Shown piece after piece: positions 57,523 to 64,000 of a DNA stretch of 64,000 nucleotides (position 1 is the stretch's first letter; every line of letters starts with the position of its first letter). Both the position numbers and the translations under genes were made by a program. Where the stretch lies: positions 372,001-436,000 of the forward strand of contig NZ_JAIGNP010000001.1 of assembly GCF_019711535.1 (NCBI RefSeq), in the 5' to 3' direction. The notes under the pieces were generated by a model. It worked only from the letters and a program-made list of their open reading frames with translations. It had not been told where the DNA came from and made no database searches. This DNA comes from Qipengyuania aestuarii. Its GTDB lineage: Bacteria > Pseudomonadota > Alphaproteobacteria > Sphingomonadales > Sphingomonadaceae.

Positions 57523-58770
57523 ATGAGCAAGACCCTCTTCCGCAAGTTCCTCCAGCGCGGTGTCAACCGGGGCAGGCTGGGCGTCGTCTATGCCGACGGC
57601 AGCGCCGACACGTTTGGCGAGCCTGCCACGGGCTTTCCCGAGATCGTGCTGAGGCTCACGGATGACCGCGTGCCGCGCGATATCGTGCTCGATCCGCGGC
57701 TCGGTGCGGCCGAGGCCTATATGGACGGCCGGTTGGTCATCGAAGAGGGTGACATCATGGGCCTCGTCACCCTGCTGCGCGCCAATAATGCGTGGGACAA
57801 GGGAGGCGATCTGGGCAAGCCCCGGCTCAGCCGGCGCCTGCTGGGGCGCGTTGCGGGCGCGGCGGAGAAGGTCAACAATGCCGTCCGGTCGAAAGACAAT
57901 GTCGCGCATCATTACGACATCGGGAATGATTTCTACGCCCTGATGCTGGATGACGAGTACTGGCAGTACAGCTGCGCCTACTGGCCCACGGATGATTTGA
58001 CCCTGGCCGAGGCGCAGCGGGCCAAGCTGGCCCATATTGCCGCCAAGCTGATGCTGCGTCCCGGAGACACCGTGCTCGATATCGGCTGCGGCTGGGGCGG
58101 CATGGCGATCTATCTGGCGCAGAATTACGATGTGAAAGTCACCGGCATCACCCTGTCGGAAGAACAGCACCAGCATGCCCGCCAGCGGGTGGAAAAGGTC
58201 GGGGTCGGAGACAAGGTCAGCATCGAACTGGTCGATTACCGGGCTTTTGCCGCGGCCGGGCGCAAGTTCGATCGCATTGTGAGCGTGGGCATGTTCGAAC
58301 ATGTCGGCCAGCCCCAGTTCGAGGAATTCTTCCGCTGCTGCGCCAACCTGCTGAACGATGACGGGACCATGCTGGTGCACACGATCGGCAGAATGGGTTC
58401 GCCCGGGTCGACCGATGCCTTCACGCGCAAATACATCTTCCCCGGTGGCTACATTCCGGCGCTGTCGGAAACGGTCGCTGCAAGTGAGAAATCGAGGCTG
58501 ATCGCCACCGATGTGGAAACGCTTCGCCTCCACTACGGCAAGACCCTGCGCTGCTGGTATGCCAATTGCATCGCCAATCGGGAGAGGATTCTCGCGCTTT
58601 ACGACGAGCGTTTCTATCGCATGTGGCTGTTCTACCTCGCCGGCGCGGCCACGGTCTTCGAATTCGGCGGGATGTGCAATTACCAGATCCAGTTCGCCCG
58701 CAACCGCCACGCGCTGCCGATCACGCGAGGGTATATGGCTGAGGAGGAAGAGCGGTTGTTGGAGGCGTAG
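57523..58770 (+). CDS. cfa: cyclopropane-fatty-acid synthase (canonical paralog)
   Basis: 415 residues. Canonical core: HHYDIGNDFYALMLDD, then QYSCAYW with C151 (bicarbonate site), SAM motif DIGCGWGGMA, catalytic Glu in VSVGMFEHVG and His in VHTIGRMG. It methylenates cis double bonds of membrane phospholipids using SAM. It follows paralog 1 with a repeat-rich gap and probably has its own promoter. A small hairpin at 58802-58819 lies downstream. Confidence 0.93.
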   Translation: MSKTLFRKFLQRGVNRGRLGVVYADGSADTFGEPATGFPEIVLRLTDDRVPRDIVLDPRLGAAEAYMDGRLVIEEGDIMGLVTLLRANNAWDKGGDLGKPRLSRRLLGRVAGAAEKVNNAVRSKDNVAHHYDIGNDFYALMLDDEYWQYSCAYWPTDDLTLAEAQRAKLAHIAAKLMLRPGDTVLDIGCGWGGMAIYLAQNYDVKVTGITLSEEQHQHARQRVEKVGVGDKVSIELVDYRAFAAAGRKFDRIVSVGMFEHVGQPQFEEFFRCCANLLNDDGTMLVHTIGRMGSPGSTDAFTRKYIFPGGYIPALSETVAASEKSRLIATDVETLRLHYGKTLRCWYANCIANRERILALYDERFYRMWLFYLAGAATVFEFGGMCNYQIQFARNRHALPITRGYMAEEEERLLEA

Positions 58771-58801
58771 CAATACTCACAGTCCCTCGCCTGCCCTCTG
58801 T

Positions 58802-58819
58802 CGTTTGGAGAGGCAAACG
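58802..58819. terminator. short hairpin between convergent genes
   Basis: CGTTTG (58802-58807) pairs with CAAACG (58814-58819), loop GAGAGG. It sits between the convergent cfa and acyltransferase stops; no T-run, so weak. Confidence 0.35.
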
Positions 58820-58822
58820 CCC

Positions 58823-60136
58823 TCACCCCCGCACCCAGCGATAGACCGGCCCGAACCCCACCAGTGCCGCGCCCACGAACGGCAGCGCCACGACCCATAG
58901 GCGCACGCCGGTTACGCCTGCGGGGCTGGCGATGCTGATGGCGGCCGTCATGGCTAGACCGATGCAGATCGCGATCATGCCGAGCACGAGGCGCAGGTGC
59001 GGAACGGGTTTGTCCCGCTTGGCAGCCCCCATGCCCCGCTCGTAGCGCGCGAACACGGCGATCAGCGGCAGCAGAACGGCGATGTAAAGCGCGAACCAGA
59101 CCGGGCGGCTCCACCACCATTCCGTGCTGCCGGGGGCCATGTGCAGGCCGATCCCTCCGGCAATCCAGGCGGCGACCATCACCAGCACATAGGCCGTCAG
59201 GTGCCAGAGATAGACGGTCATGATCATGCCGTTCATCAGCACGGTCGCGGTCCACAGCGTCAGATTGTCCAGCAGCTTGCGGCCCCACGGCTCCAGCGCC
59301 AGCACCAGCCCGGCCTGCGTCACGCCCAGCGCGAGCAACGCCAGCGTGGGCGGCATGGAATTGGTGATCTCTGCCCCCGGCACGCCGATCATGGCGATGG
59401 GATAGGGCCCGTAGACGGTAAGGCCGATCAGCGCGGCCAGCCCGCCGACGAACAGCGCGAGCGCCCTACCCTGCGCCAGCCTGCCCTGCTGCCAGGCGTA
59501 TCCCAGCTGGTGGATGCCCACCCATACGAACAGGAAATTGAGAAAGTTCACATAAGGCACGTCGAGCGCCAGCGTCAGCCAGTCGATCACGATCGCGGCC
59601 ACCACCAGCAGCGCGATGCTGCCGAAGCCGAGCCGTTCCCACAGCGTCCATGTCAGCGGGGCGAGCGCGGTGACCACCAGATAGACCGCCAGGAACCACA
59701 CCGGCACCAGCGCCAGCTCCACCGCCATGCGCACCGTCGCGCGCTCCATCCCCGCCTGCGTCGCGAGAAAGGCGAAAGCCGCCCACGCCAGCAGCACGGG
59801 GAAGACGGGATTGATCAGGCGCTGGATGCGGCTGGCGAACCAGTCCGAATAATGGCGGTTCTTCGCGCGGGACGAGGCCCAGCTTACCCCGTTGGAATAG
59901 CCGCCGACGAGGAAGAAGATCGGCATGACCTGGAAGCCCCAGGTCAGCCACTGCGTCCAAGGCAGGATGCCGAGCAGGTGGCCGCCAACCACCTCGCCGT
60001 TGGCGCCGATATAGGGCGCGGCGACCAGCCAGTGGCCCACCACTACCGCCAGGATCGACAGGGCGCGCAGGAAATCGACATAGCGGTTGCGCTCCGGCGG
60101 CGCTTGCTCGGCCAGCGCCTTCGCCTTGTTCCACAT
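58823..60136 (-). CDS. acyltransferase-3 family membrane protein
   Basis: 437 residues from ATG at 60136, preceded by GAGAAGGGG; the ATG at 60160 would put that ribosome site inside the gene. The acyltransferase-3 signature is RNRYVDFLRALSILAVVVGH with the catalytic His, then FFLVGGYSNG. About 10-11 membrane helices follow. It transfers an acyl group to a sugar, lipid or osmoregulated glucan in the envelope; substrate unknown. Divergent from argG. Confidence 0.87.
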   Translation of the reverse strand: MWNKAKALAEQAPPERNRYVDFLRALSILAVVVGHWLVAAPYIGANGEVVGGHLLGILPWTQWLTWGFQVMPIFFLVGGYSNGVSWASSRAKNRHYSDWFASRIQRLINPVFPVLLAWAAFAFLATQAGMERATVRMAVELALVPVWFLAVYLVVTALAPLTWTLWERLGFGSIALLVVAAIVIDWLTLALDVPYVNFLNFLFVWVGIHQLGYAWQQGRLAQGRALALFVGGLAALIGLTVYGPYPIAMIGVPGAEITNSMPPTLALLALGVTQAGLVLALEPWGRKLLDNLTLWTATVLMNGMIMTVYLWHLTAYVLVMVAAWIAGGIGLHMAPGSTEWWWSRPVWFALYIAVLLPLIAVFARYERGMGAAKRDKPVPHLRLVLGMIAICIGLAMTAAISIASPAGVTGVRLWVVALPFVGAALVGFGPVYRWVRG

Positions 60137-60389
60137 GGTAGTAATGCCCCTTCTCTCCAATCGTCTGACAGAAGATCTAGGATCGAATACTTAACAATCC
60201 AGTAGCGAAGCCAAGTGTTACTGGACGCGACTTATCGTTTTCCTACACGGCCGGGAGCGGATAGCGCGCTTGTGGCTCCTTCTTATCGTTCATCCCATGC
60301 GGCGAGATTTGTTCACGCCCAAGCGCGTCTTTATTGCCCGCATGGCCGCGCCCTGCTAGCGGCGCGGCGAATTTACAGAAGGTATGCCC

Positions 60390-61604
60390 ATGTCCGATAT
60401 CAAGCGCGTCGTCCTTGCCTATTCCGGCGGCCTCGATACTTCCGTCATCGCCAAGTGGCTCGAAGTGGAGCGCGGCCTTGAGGTCGTGACCTTCACCGCC
60501 GATCTCGGCCAGGGCGAGGAAATCGCGCCGGCGCGCGAAAAGGCCCGCGCGATGGGCATTCCCGACCAGCACATCTTCATCGAGGATCTGCGCGAGGAAT
60601 TCGTGCGCGATTTCGTCTTCCCGATGATGCGCGCCAATGCCCGCTACGAAGGGGATTATCTGCTGGGCACCAGCATTGCGCGCCCGCTGATCTCCAAGCG
60701 CCTCGTCGAGATCGCGCATGAGACCGGCGCCGATGCCATCGCGCACGGTGCCACCGGCAAGGGCAACGATCAGGTGCGGTTCGAACTGTCGGCCTATGCG
60801 CTCGATCCGGATATCAAGGTGATCGCCCCGTGGCGCGAATGGGACCTGACGAGCCGCACCGCACTCATCGCCTGGGCCGAGGCGCATCAGATCGCCGTGC
60901 CCAAGGACAAGCGCGGGGAAAGCCCGTTCTCGACCGATGCGAACCTTCTGCACACCTCGAGCGAAGGCAAGGTGCTGGAAGATCCGTGGCAAGAAACGCC
61001 CGATTACGTCTATTCGCGCACCGACCATCCCGAAGACGCGCCCGACACGCCCGAATATATCGAGATCGGCTTCGAAAAGGGCGACGGTGTATCGCTCAAT
61101 GGCGAGGCGATGAGCCCGGCCAGCCTGCTCGCCGCGCTCAACGATCTGGGCCGCACCCACGGCATCGGCCGCCTCGACCTGGTCGAGAACCGCTTCGTGG
61201 GCATGAAGAGCCGCGGCATGTACGAAACCCCGGGCGGCGAGATCTACGCCCGCGCGCACCGCGGCATCGAACAGATCACCCTCGATCGCGGGGCGGCGCA
61301 TCTCAAGGACGAGCTGATGCCGCGCTATGCCGAGCTGGTGTACAACGGCCTGTGGTTCAGCCCCGAGCGCGAAATGCTGCAGGCGGCGGTCGATCTGAGC
61401 CAGGAGAAGGTGAACGGCGTGGTGCGGCTCAAGCTGTACAAGGGCAATGCCATGGTTGTCGGCCGCAAGTCGGACAACTCGCTCTATTCCGAAGCGCATG
61501 TGACCTTCGAGGACGATGCGGGCGCTTACGACCAGAAGGATGCGGAAGGCTTCATCAAGCTCAACGCCCTGCGCCTGCGCCTGCTCGCCAAGCGCGACCG
61601 GTAA
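60390..61604 (+). CDS. argG: argininosuccinate synthase
   Basis: 404 residues from ATG at 60390, with AGAAGG 7 bp upstream (a second ATG two codons earlier is too close to it). P-loop-type [18 protein letters not shown], then [19 protein letters not shown] and EYIEIGF are argininosuccinate-synthase markers. It joins citrulline and aspartate in arginine synthesis. A strong hairpin at 61625-61663 follows the stop. Confidence 0.97.
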   Translation: MSDIKRVVLAYSGGLDTSVIAKWLEVERGLEVVTFTADLGQGEEIAPAREKARAMGIPDQHIFIEDLREEFVRDFVFPMMRANARYEGDYLLGTSIARPLISKRLVEIAHETGADAIAHGATGKGNDQVRFELSAYALDPDIKVIAPWREWDLTSRTALIAWAEAHQIAVPKDKRGESPFSTDANLLHTSSEGKVLEDPWQETPDYVYSRTDHPEDAPDTPEYIEIGFEKGDGVSLNGEAMSPASLLAALNDLGRTHGIGRLDLVENRFVGMKSRGMYETPGGEIYARAHRGIEQITLDRGAAHLKDELMPRYAELVYNGLWFSPEREMLQAAVDLSQEKVNGVVRLKLYKGNAMVVGRKSDNSLYSEAHVTFEDDAGAYDQKDAEGFIKLNALRLRLLAKRDR

Positions 61605-61624
61605 CAATATTACGCGAAAGACGC

Positions 61625-61663
61625 TGACAGGGCGCGGTGATTTTTACTTGCCGCGCCCTGTCA
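61625..61663 (+). terminator. argG terminator hairpin
   Basis: TGACAGGGCGCGG (61625-61637) pairs perfectly with CCGCGCCCTGTCA (61651-61663) around a 13-base loop containing TTTTT. No U-run after the stem, so termination may depend on the loop or on Rho, but the stem is very stable. Confidence 0.65.
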
Positions 61664-61690
61664 CGCATAAAATTGCGGTGAGCCGTGGAC

Positions 61691-61733
61691 TTATCCACCC
61701 TGATCCACAGCGAAATCGGCCGAAAGTGGATAA
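61691..61733. promoter_or_regulatory. DnaA-box-like cluster / inverted repeat
   Basis: TTATCCACC (61691-61699), TGATCCACA (61701-61709) and, on the other strand, TTATCCACT (61733-61725). The first and last also form the perfect inverted pair TTATCCAC/GTGGATAA with a 27-base spacer. Either a small DnaA-binding site or a control region for the RNA that follows. Confidence 0.4.
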
Positions 61734-61789
61734 CCCGCGTCCGGCCCGCTTGCCAATTTGCCGCTTCGGGCGCAGCTTCAATTCATCGG

Positions 61790-62326
61790 AACGGCCAGGA
61801 AAGCTTCTCGCCAAGATGATCTAACGATCTGAAAGGCAAGGACTTTCCGAAACCGGGAAGACGCAGCGGGTTCTGTCCGCGCGCTTTTCGAGACCCTCGT
61901 GCCAAGGCTTCTGGCCGGACGCAATGCGGGTCGATGACGGAAGTGCGAAGGTTTCTCGTTGCGGGTCGGGCCAACCCGGCCGGATGCCGAAGATGGCGTC
62001 GCACGAAGGTCTTCGGACCGGACATGCGATGTGATCGCTCGAGGCGCCGGCCATCAACGGAAGGCCAGGCTGCGGAACCGCCCGTTGAAGCGCGGCTGGG
62101 CAAGGCGAGCGAACGATCCTCGGATCGCGACGCGGCCGACACCGGGCCGAGCGGAGGGTAGATCCGGATGCCGGTGCGAGCGCCGGTGAAGGAACCTGAA
62201 GACCATTTTCGAATGGCCGGACGGGGAAACATCGGATGCCAAGTCTGTGTCTCTTGAACACTCGTGTTTAAGGAACTCGGCCACGCATCGGTGAGAGTGG
62301 GGTCGGCAGCGATGCCGGCCCCATTT
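61790..62326 (+). ncRNA. candidate long structured non-coding RNA, class unknown
   Basis: No credible open frame covers this stretch on either strand, yet it is full of short perfect helices: GGAAAG/CTTTCC (61798/61848), GGTC-TTCG-GACC (62008-62019), CGATC-CTCG-GATCG (62114-62127), CCGGTG-CGAG-CGCCGG (62171-62186), CCATT-TTCG-AATGG (62203-62216) and CTTGAACA-CTCG-TGTTTAAG (62253-62272). Two are capped by UUCG and two by CUCG tetraloops, typical of selected RNA. It ends at a terminator hairpin. I looked for tmRNA, RNase P, SRP and 6S landmarks and found none. The 5' end is a guess. Confidence 0.5.
62298..62326 (+). terminator. intrinsic terminator of the RNA candidate
   Basis: TGGGGTCGGC (62298-62307), loop AGCGAT, GCCGGCCCCA (62314-62323), then TTT. 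Ten pairs with one G-U. It reads as a rho-independent terminator for rightward transcription, although no protein-coding gene precedes it. Confidence 0.7.
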
Positions 62327-62551
62327 GTCGTTGGAGGACCCTTTCCCCAGTACCGGTCAAGCAGGTGCCGGAGTGCGGGATTCGCTCCCTTGTGTGCCCA
62401 GGGCATCGCACCCCCAATATGCTGTAGCGCCCCCATCCCGCGGGTCCGATCACGATGAATCGTGGCGGAAACGGGGCAGCTTCCCCTGGGGTTAACGACT
62501 CCCGCCGAGGAGCCCTCTATATCCTCCCGAACCGCACGGGAGGTCCCAGAC
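62327..62551. other. rlpA upstream region
   Basis: About 225 bp between the RNA terminator and rlpA. No frame with coding character; it should carry the rlpA promoter. GGGAGGTC ahead of the ATG at 62552 is the ribosome binding site. Confidence 0.5.
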
Positions 62552-63064
62552 ATGACCAATCGAACGCTTCGCAGCGTACTCTTTGTTGCAGCCATGGCGC
62601 TGCCCAGCACGGCCGGACACTCGCAGACGAGCGAGCAGACAGCCGTGGTCCAGCCCACCTTCGGGGGGCATTTCGCGCCTTATCGCGCCCTGCCGGACCA
62701 GCCCGAGCCGGGCCCGCAGGCGGTCGACCTCGACACGTTCGAGCCGCCGGTCGAAGCCGCGCCCGCCGCCACCTCGCTCGGCCAGGGCGTCGCCTCCTAT
62801 TACGGCAAGCGCTTCCACGGCCGCCGCACCGCCAGCGGCGAACGGTTCGACATGAACGGCTACACCGCCGCGCACCGCACCCTGCCCTTCGGCAGCAAGG
62901 TGCTGGTCACCAACCCATCCACCGGCAAGAGCGTGACGGTCCGCATCAACGACCGCGGGCCCTTCAACCATTCGCGCACGATCGACCTCAGCCGCGCCGC
63001 CGCGCAGGATCTGGGCCTGATCGCCCGCGGCCACGGCACGGTGGAACTCGCGCTGGTCGACTGA
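62552..63064 (+). CDS. rlpA: RlpA septal-ring lytic transglycosylase
   Basis: 170 residues from ATG at 62552 with GGGAGG upstream. Signal peptide MTNRTLRSVLFVAAMALPST then AGHSQ; no lipobox, unlike the E. coli lipoprotein. The double-psi beta-barrel has GVASYYGKRFHGRRTASGER, FDMNGYTAAHRTLPFGSKV and VRINDRGPF with the catalytic Asp, then RTIDLSRAAA. No C-terminal SPOR domain, so septal targeting by denuded glycan is missing. Acts on peptidoglycan in the periplasm. Confidence 0.93.
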   Translation: MTNRTLRSVLFVAAMALPSTAGHSQTSEQTAVVQPTFGGHFAPYRALPDQPEPGPQAVDLDTFEPPVEAAPAATSLGQGVASYYGKRFHGRRTASGERFDMNGYTAAHRTLPFGSKVLVTNPSTGKSVTVRINDRGPFNHSRTIDLSRAAAQDLGLIARGHGTVELALVD

Positions 63065-63115
63065 GCCCCCCGCACACTGAGACCCCGCCCGGCGCCGCGC
63101 GTCACCCCGCCGCGC

Positions 63116-64000
63116 CTAATAGGGGCCCAACACGGTGATCGCGGGCCATGGGCGCAGGTTCTCCTCGCCAGCAGGTTCCCCGGCCTCGCCCTCGTCGCTA
63201 TCCTCCGCACAGGCCCCGTCAGCGACCGGCGCGCTCTCTTCCAGCGCCCCCTCGCCGGATGAGCCAGCGCTCTCGGCGCTTTCCCCCTCCCCGCTCTCAT
63301 AGTCCTCGCCCGCGTCCTCGTCCTCGGCCCAGTCCTCCCCCTCGTCCTCGTCGTCATCCTCGTCGCGGACCGGCATCCACACGCCGTAGGTGGTGCTCTC
63401 GAACAGGGTGAAGCCCGCGCCCATGCGCCACCAGTCCTCGTCGCCCGCGAGGAAGGCGGCGGTCTGGCATTCGTCCACCGCCATCATATCGCCCAGCTGG
63501 CCCGGCAGCGGCGCGTGGCTCGGCCGCGCATCCTCCATCTCGTCATGCAGCCTGATTTCGGGCGGATAGTGCGCGCAGCCGCGGCAATCGGGCCAGCGCG
63601 GCTTGTCGCAGCACGGCCCCTTGCCCCCGCCCCGGTTCGCCACCGGCTCCGGCCCCTGCGGCCCCATGCACCAATGCGCCGGGCCGCCTCCGCCATCATG
63701 GTGCGCCCCCACGCAGTCGCAGGGCTTGTCGAGCGGATCGGGCCCGCTGCGCGCCTTTTCCTGCCCCTGTTGGATTCCCCCAGAGCCATTCCTACAGGAT
63801 GGAGCACCTGGAGCACGGTCCTGGCGATTATTTCCCGCATCCTCACCGGCCCGCGCGCCATCGTCCAGCGCCTCGCCCCGGCGCAGGCTTTCGAGCATGG
63901 TGTCCATCACCGCCAGCGTCTCGACCACTTCGGCGCGGTTTTCGAGCCGGTCGAGCCGCGCGAGATGGGCGAGCAGCAGCCGGTCGGAAAAGCGGCGGCG
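63116..64000 (-). CDS. acidic Cys-rich protein (5' end beyond window), paralog of the 20752 protein
   Basis: The frame is open from the window edge and stops at 63116 (295 residues visible). The first visible residues RRRFSDRLLLAHLARLDRL match the 20752-21765 protein at 16 of 19 positions. The middle is Cys/His-rich (CDCVGAHHDG, CCDKPRWPDCRGCAHY; possible zinc binding); the C-terminus is a run of Asp/Glu. A 32-bp repeat copy (63790-63821) lies in frame inside it and encodes QDRAPGAPSCR-like residues, so it was tolerated as an insertion. Function unknown. Confidence 0.75.
   Translation of the reverse strand, partial: RRRFSDRLLLAHLARLDRLENRAEVVETLAVMDTMLESLRRGEALDDGARAGEDAGNNRQDRAPGAPSCRNGSGGIQQGQEKARSGPDPLDKPCDCVGAHHDGGGGPAHWCMGPQGPEPVANRGGGKGPCCDKPRWPDCRGCAHYPPEIRLHDEMEDARPSHAPLPGQLGDMMAVDECQTAAFLAGDEDWWRMGAGFTLFESTTYGVWMPVRDEDDDEDEGEDWAEDEDAGEDYESGEGESAESAGSSGEGALEESAPVADGACAEDSDEGEAGEPAGEENLRPWPAITVLGPY
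63790..63821 (-). repeat. 32-bp dispersed repeat, copy 3, inside a reading frame
   Basis: TCCTACAGGATGGAGCACCT then GGAGCACGGTCC: identical to copies 1 and 2 apart from one base (C for A in GGAGCACATGG). It is in frame with the surrounding CDS and introduces no stop. Confidence 0.85.

Noticed and set aside
61605..61740. Chromosomal origin of replication
   Set aside because: Only three imperfect DnaA-box-like sites, no AT-rich unwinding region, and none of the genes usually near an alphaproteobacterial origin.
61790..62326. Identity as tmRNA, RNase P RNA, SRP RNA or 6S RNA
   Set aside because: No peptide-tag reading (AND...LAA), no GAGGAAAGTCC/ACAGAA pair in the right order, and no SRP or 6S landmark was found; class left open.
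61783..62658. 291- and 146-residue minus-strand frames over 61.8-62.6 kb
   Set aside because: Both are Arg/Pro/Ser-rich and pass through perfect RNA-type hairpins and a terminator; they look like chance translations of a structured RNA region.

Overview
The window is GC-rich alphaproteobacterial chromosome, most likely from a sphingomonad of the Erythrobacter type. The case rests on single-copy core genes with clear alphaproteobacterial character: cckA with its H-box and receiver domain, recA with a GTTC-N7-GTTC LexA site, the smpB/dapA/lytic transglycosylase neighbourhood, a [4Fe-4S] purF and dnaE1. Genes are tightly packed, with many 4-base ATGA stop/start overlaps. I see no rRNA, tRNA, insertion sequence, prophage or CRISPR array.

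Layout. 1-2.7 kb: end of an envelope or headgroup cluster (LicC-like nucleotidyltransferase, flippase, HAD phosphatase). 2.75-5.1 kb: sdhB, a hotdog thioesterase and zapE. 5.1-9.6 kb: an exosortase-A-associated set (ATPase, PLP decarboxylase, AMP-forming acyl ligase, divergent acyl carrier protein), but no exosortase. 9.6-17.5 kb: metabolism and RNA modification (TrmA-family methylase, nnr, ilvD, N-formylglutamate amidohydrolase, ispE, ETF-QO). 17.6-22.9 kb: a degenerate uracil-glycosylase-fold protein, a lytic transglycosylase, moaB, a terminase-small-subunit-like protein and a LexA-boxed radical SAM gene. 22.9-25.5 kb: small secreted proteins and a low-GC islet with two orphan genes. 25.5-34.8 kb: leftward block with rluE, an acyl-CoA ligase, dnaE1, glutathione peroxidase and Lol transporter genes. 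35-37.6 kb: purF, SDR, PilZ. 38.1-43 kb: recA, cckA, DUF2062, smpB. 43.1-48.5 kb: S9 peptidase, dapA, Slt, greB. 48.6-54.9 kb: outer-membrane barrel, rlmN, IspZ-like protein, hydrolase, methyltransferase, MOSC, glycine zipper. 55-61.6 kb: pteridine-reductase-like SDR, two cyclopropane-synthase paralogs, acyltransferase, argG. 61.6-62.5 kb: about 0.9 kb without a credible gene but full of RNA-like hairpins ending in a terminator. 62.5-64 kb: rlpA and a truncated acidic protein.

Themes. DNA damage: recA and the PA0069-type radical SAM gene both carry LexA boxes. Cell envelope: two lytic transglycosylases, RlpA, Lol export, fatty-acid methylation and the exosortase-linked module. Repeats: a roughly 32-bp element occurs at about 53.6, 57.1 and 63.8 kb, once as a giant hairpin, once supplying a ribosome binding site and once inside a reading frame; a second short repeat occurs at 15.7 and 57.4 kb.

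The items most worth following are the structured RNA candidate at 61.79-62.33 kb, the exosortase-linked ACP/ligase/decarboxylase module, the divergent first cyclopropane-synthase paralog (active-site Cys replaced by Met) and the mobile repeat family. All calls come from reading the sequence and remembered family motifs; no database search was run.
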